64,000 bases of DNA from Gammaproteobacteria bacterium (GTDB lineage Bacteria; Pseudomonadota; Gammaproteobacteria; UBA6429; Thiohalophilaceae): the NCBI GenBank assembly GCA_029880855.1, contig JAOUNS010000018.1, positions 1 to 64,000 on the forward strand, written 5' to 3'. Below the pieces are notes generated by a model. It ran no database searches, was not told where the DNA came from, and saw nothing but the letters and a program-made list of their open reading frames with translations. Each line of letters begins with the position of its first letter. The first letter of the stretch is position 1. The position numbers and the translations under genes were made by a program. Of this stretch, positions 55,410 to 64,000 are shown in pieces.

Positions 55410-56594
55410 TTGATCCTTATGAAACCCAACACCGTGCTTGTAAACGATTATTACACCACCGAAAGTTTTGCCCGCATCAAGGCCCTGGCCGATCAGCATG
55501 AGACCCCGTTTGTGGTGATCGATCGCAACATCATCAAACAACACTACGACAACCTGGAAAGCCGGTTTCCCTACGCGCAGATCTATTATGCGGTCAAGGC
55601 CAATCCGGCGGTGGAAATCCTCACCCTGTTACGCGACCGGGGCGCCCGCTTTGATATCGCCTCCGTCTATGAACTGGACAAGGTACTGGGCCTCGGTGTC
55701 ACCGCAGATCGATGCAGTTACGGCAACACCATCAAGAAGCGCAAAGACATTCGTTACTTTTACGAAAAAGGGGTTCGCCTGTTTGCCAGCGATGCCGAAC
55801 CGGACCTGCGCAATATTGCCGAGTTGGCCCCCGGCGCCAAAGTCTATATTCGTATCCTGACCGAAGGCAGCCACACCGCCGACTGGCCCCTGTCACGCAA
55901 GTTTGGTTGTCAGATCGATATGGCGGTTGAACTGTTGGTGCTGGCGAAGCAACTGGGACTGGAGCCCTACGGCCTCTCCTTTCATGTCGGTTCGCAACAA
56001 CGTGACATCGGCGCCTGGGACGCCGCCATCGGCAAGGTCAAGATCATCTTTGATCGCCTGCGGGATGAAAACGGCATTCACCTGAAAATGATCAATCTGG
56101 GCGGTGGCTTTCCGGCGAATTACATCAGCCGCACCAATGATCTGGCCACCTATGCCACCGAGATCACCCGCTTTCTGAAAGAAGACTTTGGTGATCACTT
56201 TCCCGAGATCATTCTGGAACCGGGTCGCTCGCTCTGTTCCAATGCCGGTATTCTGGTCAGTGAGGTAGTGCTCATCTCGCGCAAGTCCAGCACCTCATTG
56301 CATCGCTGGGTATTTACCGACGTGGGCAAATTCTCCGGCCTGATTGAAACCCTGGGTGAGGCGATCAAGTACCCCATTTACACCGAAAAACAGGGGGAGT
56401 CGGAAGAAGCGGTGATTGCCGGTCCCACCTGTGACAGTGCCGACATCATGTATGAAGACCACAAGGTGGAACTGCCCCTCGACCTCCAGATCGGTGATCG
56501 CATGTACTGGTTCTCTACCGGCGCCTACACCACAACCTACAGCGCCATTGAGTTCAACGGCTTCCCGCCCCTGAAGCAATTCATCATCGAATAA
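55410..56594 (+). CDS. Ornithine/lysine decarboxylase (fold type III PLP)
   Basis: A 394-residue PLP-dependent decarboxylase of the alanine racemase-like fold. The PLP lysine is in YYAVKANP (near residue 63). SFHVGSQQ and LGGGFPANY bind PLP phosphate, and GPTCDSADIM carries the catalytic cysteine from the other subunit. It makes putrescine or cadaverine. An AGGAAA lies five bases before TTG at 55410; the first ATG at 55419 is too far away from it, so TTG is my preferred start. Confidence 0.94.
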   Translation: MILMKPNTVLVNDYYTTESFARIKALADQHETPFVVIDRNIIKQHYDNLESRFPYAQIYYAVKANPAVEILTLLRDRGARFDIASVYELDKVLGLGVTADRCSYGNTIKKRKDIRYFYEKGVRLFASDAEPDLRNIAELAPGAKVYIRILTEGSHTADWPLSRKFGCQIDMAVELLVLAKQLGLEPYGLSFHVGSQQRDIGAWDAAIGKVKIIFDRLRDENGIHLKMINLGGGFPANYISRTNDLATYATEITRFLKEDFGDHFPEIILEPGRSLCSNAGILVSEVVLISRKSSTSLHRWVFTDVGKFSGLIETLGEAIKYPIYTEKQGESEEAVIAGPTCDSADIMYEDHKVELPLDLQIGDRMYWFSTGAYTTTYSAIEFNGFPPLKQFIIE

Positions 56595-56730
56595 TGACTG
56601 ACACAGGATGTGCTCATGCAGGCAATACGATAAACTACGGCCTGCATGACACCCTGACTCAGATTGATTACCTGCAGAACCTGGTCTGTCCCCTATTTAT
56701 TGCCCAACGGGCATCCGCACCGAGATACAC

Positions 56731-58113
56731 ATGAACAAGTCCGACTTTTCCAGCCTGCCCCTGAGCACCGAATTACTTGAGGCTGTCAGCGCCCTTGGCT
56801 ATGCGCAGATGACCCCCATTCAGGCCCAAAGCCTGCCGCTGATCCTGCAGGGCAAGGATCTGCTGGCCCAGGCCCAGACCGGCAGCGGCAAGACCGCCGC
56901 CTTTGGCATCGGCCTGTTACACAAACTGATCACCCGCGCCAACCAGACCCAGGCACTGGTGTTATGCCCCACCCGGGAACTGGCCGATCAGGTCAGCAAG
57001 GAGCTGCGTCGTCTGGCGCGGGCCATGCCCAACACCCGCATCCTCACCCTGTGCGGCGGCACCCCCATCAAACCCCAATATACCTCGCTGGAACAGCCGC
57101 CCCATATCGTGGTGGGCACCCCCGGACGCATCCTGCAACATCTGGAAAAAGGCAGTCTGAAGATCAACACCCTCAACAAACTGGTGCTGGATGAAGCGGA
57201 CCGCATGCTGGACATGGGCTTTCAGGACGAGATGCTGCGTATCATCGAGCTGACGCCGGCCCGCCGCCAGACCCTGCTTTTCTCCGCCACCTATCCGGCC
57301 CAGATCCAGTCCATCAGTGAAGCGGTACAAAATGATCCCGCCATCGTGCGTCTGGAAGAGCTGCACGATGACAAAAAGATCAAACAGGTCTTTTACGAGA
57401 TCCAAAAAGGCGAGCGCACCAAAACCCTGATTGCCGCGTTACACACTTTTCGCCCTGAATCCACGCTGGTGTTCTGTAATCGCAAGTTTCAATGTCAGGA
57501 ACTGGCCGAGGAACTCTGGCAACAGGGCTTTCATGCCCTGGCCCTGCACGGTGATCTGGAACAAAAAGAACGGGATCAGGTCCTGACCCAGTTTGCCAAT
57601 AAAAGCAGTTCCCTGCTTATCGCCACCGATGTGGCTGCGCGGGGTATCGACATCAAGGATCTGCAGGCGGTGATCAACTTCGACATGGCCCACGATGCCG
57701 AGATCCATGTACATCGCATCGGTCGCACCGGTCGTGCCGACAAGGAAGGGCTGGCTGTCAGCCTGTTCATGGCGCAAGAAGCCCATCGGGTCAACGCCAT
57801 TGAAGAATATCAAAACAGCCCGGTCACCATCGAAAGCACCACCAAACTCAAACTGCGTGAAAATTTCCGCCTCAGTCCGCCCATGGTCACCCTCAGCATC
57901 AACGGCGGCCGCAAGGACAAACTGCGCCCCGGCGATATCCTCGGCGCCCTCACCGCCGATCCCAACATCAACGGCAAACTGATCGGCAAGATCGATATCT
58001 TCGACAACATCGCCTACATTGCCGTGGAACGCCCTGTCGCCAAACAGGCGTTAAATATTCTGAATGAGGGGAAAATAAAAGGCAGAAAGTTTAAGGCGAG
58101 GAAACTGCGCTAA
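56731..58113 (+). CDS. dbpA: DEAD-box RNA helicase DbpA
   Basis: A 460-residue DEAD-box helicase with motifs [41 protein letters not shown] and HRIGRTGRA. The C-terminal RNA-binding domain (KLRPGDILGALTADPNINGKLIGKIDIFDN region; key GDILGAL) is the DbpA type that recognises hairpin 92 of 23S rRNA. It functions in 50S ribosome assembly. It is monocistronic and ends just before a terminator-like hairpin. Confidence 0.96.
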   Translation: MNKSDFSSLPLSTELLEAVSALGYAQMTPIQAQSLPLILQGKDLLAQAQTGSGKTAAFGIGLLHKLITRANQTQALVLCPTRELADQVSKELRRLARAMPNTRILTLCGGTPIKPQYTSLEQPPHIVVGTPGRILQHLEKGSLKINTLNKLVLDEADRMLDMGFQDEMLRIIELTPARRQTLLFSATYPAQIQSISEAVQNDPAIVRLEELHDDKKIKQVFYEIQKGERTKTLIAALHTFRPESTLVFCNRKFQCQELAEELWQQGFHALALHGDLEQKERDQVLTQFANKSSSLLIATDVAARGIDIKDLQAVINFDMAHDAEIHVHRIGRTGRADKEGLAVSLFMAQEAHRVNAIEEYQNSPVTIESTTKLKLRENFRLSPPMVTLSINGGRKDKLRPGDILGALTADPNINGKLIGKIDIFDNIAYIAVERPVAKQALNILNEGKIKGRKFKARKLR

Positions 58114-58148
58114 TCCATTCCCGTCTTCTGCCGGAAAGGATCACCAAC

Positions 58149-58172
58149 AAAAAACCCCGCCTAAGGCGGGGT
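58149..58172 (-). terminator. Terminator for the PEP-CTERM gene, convergent with dbpA
   Basis: The arms CCCCGCC (58155-58161) and GGCGGGG (58165-58171) enclose a TAA loop. On the minus strand it is followed by six T, so it is a rho-independent terminator for the minus-strand gene that ends at 58204. It may also end the convergent dbpA transcript. Confidence 0.9.
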
Positions 58173-58203
58173 CTGATAGTAGAACGATAATATTGTTATT
58201 ATT

Positions 58204-58782
58204 TTATCTGCGTCTTGCCAGGACAATCCCGATTAAACCAAGCCCCAACAACATCAGGCTGCCGGCTTCAGGCGTCGGCACGGATGCCGTCCAGACCGCA
58301 TAGGTTGACCAGGCCGCTGTGGTTGTTGACCTGATGAGACTGCCCGTCATGGAAAAATCACTGGCAACATCATAAAAGTTTCGTGCATAGACATGAGCGG
58401 CGCGCTCATTGCCAAGGGTGTCAACAAATAAGCCATAGGTGGTCAACATGTCGCAATACACATAGTTGGCGCAACCATTCACCAGCGAGGTGTTTGCCTC
58501 AAAGTCATAGACCAGACCATCCGAACCAACAATATTCGTGCCCAACATGGATAACAGTGCATTGGATGCGGCAAAGGCATCGGCGCTGTTGGTAAAGGTC
58601 AGATTGGCCGGAGTTCCATAAATACTATCGAAGGAACCATTTGCAAACCTGACATCATAGAGCACGCCATTCACATCAACTTCGGTGATCGCGGTCAACT
58701 GTCCATTCGTCATTTCATAAACGGACACCGCATTAACCGATGAAGAGACCAGCAAAAACAAAAAAACCAAATAACGAGCCAT
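58204..58782 (-). CDS. PEP-CTERM sorting-domain protein
   Basis: A 192-residue secreted protein with a signal peptide (YLVFLFLLVSSSVNA) and a C-terminal sorting signal TPEAGSLMLLGLGLIGIVLARRR-like (key TPEA, hydrophobic helix, RRR end). This is the PEP-CTERM pattern, here PEA instead of PEP. Exosortase would cut it at the motif and hand it to the surface or EPS matrix. The body has two cysteines in NGCANYVYCD. The exosortase gene (epsH/xrtA) is not in the window. Confidence 0.88.
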   Translation of the reverse strand: MARYLVFLFLLVSSSVNAVSVYEMTNGQLTAITEVDVNGVLYDVRFANGSFDSIYGTPANLTFTNSADAFAASNALLSMLGTNIVGSDGLVYDFEANTSLVNGCANYVYCDMLTTYGLFVDTLGNERAAHVYARNFYDVASDFSMTGSLIRSTTTAAWSTYAVWTASVPTPEAGSLMLLGLGLIGIVLARRR

Positions 58783-59130
58783 TGATTACTCCCTGATAAC
58801 AACAAACCTGTCCGGCCGGGAAGCTCCCTACCAAATATGACAGGTCAGTCCATCATTAATGATTAAATTTAGAACAATGAGGTAATGGATACCTCTCCCC
58901 GAAAAACCGCATTATAAATCATTTCATTATCAAATCCCCTGTACTTTTGTGACATAAAAAAGAAAAGTTTGGCAAGATTGATTAATTAACAAACAAAACA
59001 GGCATGATCTGCACTGATGCAGGAAACATGTACGATGAAAAATGAAAAATGGAATTGGATTGAGTTTAAATTTCAGATCAACCGAAATTAAAATATATGC
59101 CGGCCTTGTGAAACGTATCCGTGCAAGAGC
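58783..59130. other. Intergenic region without a gene
   Basis: About 350 bp, AT-rich, upstream of the PEP-CTERM gene. It likely holds that gene's promoter. No ORF, hairpin terminator or repeat was recognised. Confidence 0.45.
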
Positions 59131-59556
59131 TTACAGCTTCAGACGCATCATCACATGGGGAATACCGGCATCCATGAAGGCCTCACCCTCGGCGGTAAAT
59201 CCGGCCTGTTGATAAAACGCCACCGCGTAGCACTGCGCATGCAAAAACACGGCGTGATGGCCATCGCGCCGGGCCAGTTCGATCAGCTGTTGCAGGATCT
59301 GCCGGCCTATGCCCTGACGTCGCCAGGCCTTGCGGATCGCCATGCGGCCAATCTGTCCATCCGGCACCAGTCGCCCGGTGCCCACCGCTGTACCGGTTGT
59401 CGTCTCTGTCGCCAGTACATGCCGACAGTCGGCATCCAGTCCATCCCATTCCAGCTCTTCCGGCACGAGTTGCTCTTCAATAAACACCTCACGACGGATC
59501 TCGCTCAAGGCTGACGCCGCTGCTGACCAACTGACCGCTTTGAGCTCGATCGTCAT
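59131..59556 (-). CDS. GNAT-family N-acetyltransferase
   Basis: A 141-residue GNAT protein. The acetyl-CoA motif is RRQGIGRQIL (residues around 79), with the preceding strand GRMAIRK; the end VMMRLKL closes the fold. Substrate unknown; ElaA-like members acetylate small molecules or peptides. It starts at the stop codon of roxA (TGATG overlap), so it is cotranscribed with it. Confidence 0.9.
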   Translation of the reverse strand: MTIELKAVSWSAAASALSEIRREVFIEEQLVPEELEWDGLDADCRHVLATETTTGTAVGTGRLVPDGQIGRMAIRKAWRRQGIGRQILQQLIELARRDGHHAVFLHAQCYAVAFYQQAGFTAEGEAFMDAGIPHVMMRLKL

Positions 59557-60797
59557 CAGAAGCTGTCATCCTCATCATCAAGATACTCAAAGAACCCCTC
59601 ATAAATCAGCCGGGCCAGAAGTTCCTCTGCCATGGCATCGGTCAGCGCGGCGCTCAGCTCGGCCGGTGGCGGATGACGCTGATTACACACCAGCTGAATC
59701 AACGGCAGCATGGTCAGGGGATAATGCCCGACTCGACCATTGATAAAGAAGTGGATCGCAGCCGGCCGGTCTTGCGCAGCCTGATCAGTGATGAAATACG
59801 CCGGCTTCGCGGCTTCATTGCGCACCAGCGGCACACCCGCTTTAAACGGCTCAAGACAAACGGCTGCATCGAAGTCCGTCTCATCCACGACAGATGTGAA
59901 TGCCTCGGGCGTGTGGGTGATAAACTTGCCAAACCAGTCACTGTCCTCAAGCCGGCGTTGCAGTTCCTGCAACACCATCTGCTTTATCTTTGCCAGGGCC
60001 TGTTGCGTGATCTCGCCGGGATTTTCCTGCAGGGGCAACTGCGGGTCCTGATAAAACCGCTCACCCTGATCAGAGGCAAGCGAGATACTGTCTTGCGCAA
60101 GCACCTCATCCAGCAAGGCGCCGGCCAACTCGGTCAGGCTGGGGGCACGAAAGCCGATGGACACGGTAATACAGTCCCCGCTATCCACATCATCCACCGC
60201 CACCCCGTGATGAATTACCCCCGGCGGCAGATAAAGCATATCCCCCGCCTCCAGCACCCAGCCCTGTTCCGCTTCAAATGAGGTTAAAACCTTCAGCCCC
60301 AGATCAGGTATAAAATCCTCATCCGCCACGGCCCGGGTTGAAATCTCCCAGCGCCGTTTGCCCTGCGCCTGCAACAGGAACACATCATAGTTATCCGTAT
60401 GCGGCCCCACCGAACCGCCCGGTGCGGCATAACTGACCATCACATCATCCACCCGCCAGTTGGGAATAAAGCGAAACCGCTCCAGCAGATCGGCAAACGC
60501 AGGGATATGCAGATTTAACGACTGTAACAACAGGGTCCAGTGTGTGGCCGGCAACTCGGCAAACACCGACTCAGCAAACGGTCCGTGCAGACACTGCCAG
60601 GGATGATCACCATCACGTTCCAGAATAATCCGCGATTCCACCTCCTCTTCACAGGCCAGCCCCGCCATCTCATCCGCACTGATGGGACTGACGTAATGTT
60701 TGATGGCTGAACGGATCAGCAAAGGCTTTTGCTGCCAGTATTCGGCCAGGAAGGTCGACAGGGGGGTGTTGCCAAGGATGTGCTCAGGGGTTTGCAT
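59556..60797 (-). CDS. roxA: Ribosomal protein oxygenase RoxA/YcfD (L16 arginine hydroxylase)
   Basis: A 413-residue JmjC/cupin_4 protein. The iron ligands H133 and D135 are in GPHTDNYDVFLLQ and the distal His is in PPGVIHHGV. It should hydroxylate an arginine of ribosomal protein L16 with 2-oxoglutarate and oxygen. The length matches YcfD (about 370-400 residues). It is followed by a GNAT gene. Confidence 0.94.
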   Translation of the reverse strand: MQTPEHILGNTPLSTFLAEYWQQKPLLIRSAIKHYVSPISADEMAGLACEEEVESRIILERDGDHPWQCLHGPFAESVFAELPATHWTLLLQSLNLHIPAFADLLERFRFIPNWRVDDVMVSYAAPGGSVGPHTDNYDVFLLQAQGKRRWEISTRAVADEDFIPDLGLKVLTSFEAEQGWVLEAGDMLYLPPGVIHHGVAVDDVDSGDCITVSIGFRAPSLTELAGALLDEVLAQDSISLASDQGERFYQDPQLPLQENPGEITQQALAKIKQMVLQELQRRLEDSDWFGKFITHTPEAFTSVVDETDFDAAVCLEPFKAGVPLVRNEAAKPAYFITDQAAQDRPAAIHFFINGRVGHYPLTMLPLIQLVCNQRHPPPAELSAALTDAMAEELLARLIYEGFFEYLDDEDDSF

Positions 60798-61017
60798 GAT
60801 GCAGCTAGTCTAGGATATTTTGCGGGCGGAACACAGTCTTGTCGCATGGTGCAGTTATCGGCCGAAACACCGCCAAACAACGCAAAGACCGGCTTTCGGC
60901 GCCGCCGGCCGGGACGGATCGCGGTAAAACAACCACCCGATGACGCGCACCACTATGCAATCTGTGGCATAATGCGCGGCCTTTTTACCCTCTGGCCAAT
61001 AAGCCCCGGAATTTCCC
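60798..61017. other. Intergenic region between roxA and ybiT
   Basis: About 220 bp between divergent genes, with no ORF supported by a ribosome site. It presumably contains both promoters. The right end GAATTTCCC directly precedes the TTG start of the ABC-F gene. Confidence 0.4.
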
Positions 61018-62607
61018 TTGATTACAACAGCCAACATCACCATGCAATTTGGGGCCAAACCCCTGTTCGAAAACATCTCCGTTAAATTTGGCAATGGCAA
61101 TCGTTATGGCCTGATTGGCGCCAACGGTTGCGGCAAATCCACCTTTATGAAAATTCTCGGCGGCGAACTGGAACCCTCGGCCGGCAATGTCTCTATCGAG
61201 CCGGACAAGCGGGTCGGTAAACTGCGGCAGGACCAGTTTGCCTTTGAAAAGTACACCGTACTGGATACGGTTATCATGGGCCATGATCGCCTGTGGCAGG
61301 TCAAACATGAACGCGACCGCATTTATTCGTTGCCGGAGATGAGCGAAGAAGACGGCATGAAAGTCGCCGAGCTGGAAGTCGAATTTGCCGAGCTGGATGG
61401 TTATACCGCCGAAGCCCGCGCCGGTGAATTATTGCTGGGTCTGGAAATTCCACTGAAACAACACACCGGTCTGATGAGCGCCGTGGCCCCCGGCTGGAAA
61501 CTGCGTGTATTGCTCGCCCAGGCCCTGTTTGCCGATCCCGATATCATGTTGCTGGACGAACCGACCAACAACCTCGACATCAACACCATTCGCTGGCTGG
61601 AAAAAATTCTGAATGAACGTAACAGCACCATGTTGATCATCTCCCATGATCGCCACTTTCTGAACAGTGTCTGCACACACATGGCCGACATGGACTATGG
61701 TGAGTTACGCCTCTACCCCGGCAACTATGATGCCTTCATGACGGCCTCGACCCAGGCCCGTGAGCAACTGTTATCCGACAATGCCAAGAAAAAGGCCCAG
61801 ATTGCCGAATTGCAAACCTTCGTCAGCCGCTTCTCGGCCAATGCCTCCAAGGCCAAACAGGCCACCTCACGCGCCAAACAGATAGAAAAAATTCAGCTGG
61901 CGGAAGTCAAACCCTCCAGCCGGCAATCACCCTTTATCCGTTTCGATCAGGAGAAAAAACTCTATCGCAATGCGCTTGAACTGACCGAACTGGGCAAGGG
62001 TTTTGATGGTGAACCGCTGTTCAGCAAACTCAACCTGTTGGCTGAAGTCGGTGAACGCATTGCCGTCATCGGTCCCAACGGCATTGGTAAAACAACCCTG
62101 TTGCGCATGCTGGTGCATGATCTTGAACCCGATACCGGTGTCATCAAGTGGTCGGAAAACGCCAACATCGGTTACTACGCTCAGGATCACTCAGAGGATT
62201 TCAGCAATGATCTGACGCTGTTTGAGTGGATGAGTTTGTGGAAACAGAAGGGTGATGATGAACAGTCTGTACGCGCCATACTGGGTCGCATGCTGTTCTC
62301 GGCAGATGAGATCAACAAATCCGTCACGAAAATTTCCGGTGGTGAACAGGGCCGCATGTTATTCGGCAAACTGATGATGCAAAAACCCAATATCCTGGTG
62401 ATGGATGAACCGACCAACCACCTCGACATGGAATCCATCGAAGCCCTCAACCTGGCGCTGGAAAACTACCCCGGCACATTGATCTTCGTCAGCCATGACC
62501 GCGAGTTTGTTTCATCACTGGCCACCCGAATTATCGAACTGTCCCATACCGGCATCACCAACTTCAATGGCACTTACGAAGACTATCTCCGAAACATCAG
62601 TGTATAG
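61018..62607 (+). CDS. ybiT: ABC-F ATPase YbiT
   Basis: A 529-residue ABC-F protein with two ABC domains: Walker A GANGCGKS and GPNGIGKT, Walker [11 protein letters not shown] and [10 protein letters not shown]. The first signature is VAPGWK, as is usual in YbiT, and the second is ISGGEQGR. YbiT-type ABC-F proteins bind the ribosome E-site and modulate translation of difficult nascent chains. The start is TTG. It is probably monocistronic. Confidence 0.95.
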   Translation: MITTANITMQFGAKPLFENISVKFGNGNRYGLIGANGCGKSTFMKILGGELEPSAGNVSIEPDKRVGKLRQDQFAFEKYTVLDTVIMGHDRLWQVKHERDRIYSLPEMSEEDGMKVAELEVEFAELDGYTAEARAGELLLGLEIPLKQHTGLMSAVAPGWKLRVLLAQALFADPDIMLLDEPTNNLDINTIRWLEKILNERNSTMLIISHDRHFLNSVCTHMADMDYGELRLYPGNYDAFMTASTQAREQLLSDNAKKKAQIAELQTFVSRFSANASKAKQATSRAKQIEKIQLAEVKPSSRQSPFIRFDQEKKLYRNALELTELGKGFDGEPLFSKLNLLAEVGERIAVIGPNGIGKTTLLRMLVHDLEPDTGVIKWSENANIGYYAQDHSEDFSNDLTLFEWMSLWKQKGDDEQSVRAILGRMLFSADEINKSVTKISGGEQGRMLFGKLMMQKPNILVMDEPTNHLDMESIEALNLALENYPGTLIFVSHDREFVSSLATRIIELSHTGITNFNGTYEDYLRNISV

Positions 62608-62636
62608 GATGGCTTAAACAGGACATGTACGGCGAT

Positions 62637-63314
62637 CTATTGGGTGACACATTTATCCATTGATCGCCGGTAAGGCTTGTTACACTCCCAGTCGTTACCA
62701 AAAGTATTAATGTGAGCATTCGGCGGCACGATCACCGCTTTGCAGACATCACCTGCCTCATGGTAACCGTATTCACATTTCCAGCCGGGACCATAGGACG
62801 ATTCCTCCAAATAGGCATGCGCAGGAACCTGAATAGCAACACAGCTGTCACCACTCGCCCGGTAACCGCGACGACATTCCCAGCCCGTGCCATGTGACGT
62901 ATCAACCAGATAGCCGTTCGCCGGCACCTTTATCACCACGCAGGCATCACCTTGCTCCCGATAACCGCGCTCACATTTCCAGCCATGACCATGGGAAGCA
63001 TCAACAAAATAGGCATGCGCCGGGATCTTGATTTCATCGCACTTGTCATCATTAACCCGATAACCACGCTCACATTCCCAACCCGAGGCATACGCGGTTT
63101 CCGTCAGATACCCGTGCGCCGGCACCTTAATGGCGATACATGTGCCGTTGACCTCACGATAACCCCGCTTGCAACTCCATTTGGTGCCATAGGAATCCAG
63201 CACCGCATGCTTCGGCACATGAATTTTCTTGCAAATATTTTTATCCTGCTTGTAGCCATAATTACATTCCCAGCCGCCGCCATAGGTCATGGCATGTGCA
63301 TTCGCCGGCAGCGT
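62637..63314 (-). repeat. Seven tandem degenerate repeats inside the cysteine-rich gene
   Basis: The units are about 96-99 bp long and encode the W-x-C-x-R-G-Y core and a second Cys. The central units (repeats 3-6) are most similar to one another, which suggests recent duplication. Outer units are more diverged. Confidence 0.85.
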
Positions 63315-63419
63315 ACCGGATATCTCGCCCGCCAGGACCTGTGCGGCCAACATGCATACCAACAGGACTACACCCAGGAACAGGATCCCCGGAAACTTCG
63401 ATTTATTATCAGACTTCAT
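62637..63419 (-). CDS. Secreted protein with seven cysteine-rich repeats
   Basis: A 260-residue protein with a signal peptide (FLGVVLLVCMLAAQVLAGE). The rest is seven repeats of about 31-33 residues with the pattern VPAHAYL-x(5-6)-GxGWxCxRGYR-x(3)-DxCxxI. Each repeat has two cysteines, giving 14 in all, which suggests stacked disulfide-bonded beta modules. The ATG at 63419 is chosen at the start of the signal peptide; the frame is open to 63584. Function is not known. Confidence 0.9.
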   Translation of the reverse strand: MKSDNKSKFPGILFLGVVLLVCMLAAQVLAGEISGTLPANAHAMTYGGGWECNYGYKQDKNICKKIHVPKHAVLDSYGTKWSCKRGYREVNGTCIAIKVPAHGYLTETAYASGWECERGYRVNDDKCDEIKIPAHAYFVDASHGHGWKCERGYREQGDACVVIKVPANGYLVDTSHGTGWECRRGYRASGDSCVAIQVPAHAYLEESSYGPGWKCEYGYHEAGDVCKAVIVPPNAHINTFGNDWECNKPYRRSMDKCVTQ

Positions 63420-64000
63420 TACAGATTTCTTCCAGAAGGTAGAAAGTAAGGCAACAGGAGACTTTGTTTGCCGGATGGTGCAGCGAGTAAGCTGTTCAGA
63501 TATAAACCTGTTAAACAGGCGTATTGAGAATCGGTTGCTTGAAAACATCTCCAGACACTCAGCAAGTATATACACATTTCCCATACTTTGCTGACATTAC
63601 ACACATGAAACAACAACTTTCCTGAAATCGCCGTGCTGTCTCATTAATCAGGTTAATTTGCTTTCCCGTAACAAAGCAACGGTAACTGTATACCGGTTAT
63701 ATTCCCGGGTTAAGGCTTGATATAACAAGAATACAGGCAAAGGAGAGATAGGCATTTAACTGTCTGTAATCACACTGTATTTACCTGCAGTTACACTGTG
63801 CAAAACAGACCGGGCTCAAGCAAATCAGCCGGGACGACGATGAAATCACCATGCTTTTCGTGTTTGGCAATTCACCACACTTTTATCATTCGCAGAGTCA
63901 TTAATTAATGTGATGGGCTGTTTTATTGCCGGCCGGATACGGTGCCGCCCTAATCGTCTGACGCGGGATTGCCGCTGATCAGCCGTTGCAGAATGGTCTG
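63420..64000. other. Right-end intergenic region
   Basis: About 580 bp upstream of the cysteine-repeat gene and to the window edge. Short frames lack ribosome sites followed by a start codon. An AAAGGAGAGATAGGC near 63740 resembles a ribosome site but is not followed by an ATG. No RNA gene was recognised. Confidence 0.4.

Noticed and set aside
59673-60281. 202-codon plus-strand frame over roxA
   Set aside because: Antisense shadow of the oxygenase gene; no motif and no ribosome site.
61018-62607. VAPGWK signature variant in the first ABC domain of YbiT as a possible inactivation
   Set aside because: This form is, to my knowledge, normal for YbiT-type ABC-F proteins and needs no special explanation.

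Overview
The window is a chromosomal segment of a non-enteric gammaproteobacterium. The evidence is the set of conserved genes: RapA, SlyX, the EF-P paralogue EfpL, YdbH-YnbE-YdbL, HscC, YbiT, RoxA, monomeric isocitrate dehydrogenase, RhlE/DbpA helicases and the small families DUF938 and DUF3301. A PEP-CTERM protein, a delta-class carbonic anhydrase and a DUF1800/DUF1501 pair fit an environmental, possibly sulfur-oxidising or methylotrophic lineage, but the genus cannot be read from the sequence. No rRNA operon, CRISPR array, transposase, integrase or prophage module was seen. Intergenic gaps are short and genes on both strands form small operons.

Layout. 1-500: two tRNA-Leu-like direct repeats and tRNA-Lys(CUU). 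0.5-6.1 kb: GIY-YIG and HIT proteins, a CPA2 antiporter, a solo receiver protein and RapA. 6.3-13 kb: secreted proteins, SlyX, a thioredoxin-like protein, DUF3301, DUF938, a two-OB secreted protein, EfpL and a GAF/HD-GYP phosphodiesterase. 13-16.4 kb: secreted DUF1800/DUF1501 pair. 17.5-23.4 kb: the most unusual block, a TssB-TssC sheath fusion with an unknown partner gene, divergent from two Spy/CpxP-like genes and an OmpR-type two-component system. The shared promoter region carries three tandem 10-bp CGTTAC repeats. 23.5-31 kb: transporters, DUF1499, an amidohydrolase-like protein, a small paralogous protein and a delta carbonic anhydrase. 31-39.3 kb: cysteine-cluster protein, DUF457-like protein, isocitrate dehydrogenase, the ydbL-ynbE-ydbH set and a periplasmic MsrA. 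39.4-42.4 kb: HscC Hsp70 with a J-domain/RDD membrane partner. 42.5-47.1 kb: MBL-fold protein, Bcp peroxiredoxin and unknowns. 47.1-48.4 kb: a nucleotidyltransferase toxin-antitoxin-like operon with a palindromic operator. 48.4-51.7 kb: small membrane proteins, an SMR transporter, a CbiM-like permease, a radical SAM protein. 51.9-58.1 kb: RNA-handling cluster (RRM protein, cold-shock protein, RhlE, a small conserved protein, an NYN ribonuclease-like protein, DbpA) interrupted by an ornithine/lysine decarboxylase. 58-64 kb: PEP-CTERM protein, GNAT, RoxA, YbiT and a secreted seven-repeat cysteine-rich protein.

How the genes may work together (inference). Several loci handle envelope or protein stress: the Spy-like/two-component block, HscC and its J-protein, periplasmic MsrA, Bcp, YdbH-YnbE-YdbL. 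A second theme is RNA remodelling and translation: RapA, EfpL, RhlE, DbpA, Csp, RRM protein, YbiT, RoxA. The best candidate for an undescribed system is the TssB-TssC fusion with its partner gene, apparently without the rest of a type VI secretion machine, sharing an intergenic control region with an envelope-stress-like regulon.
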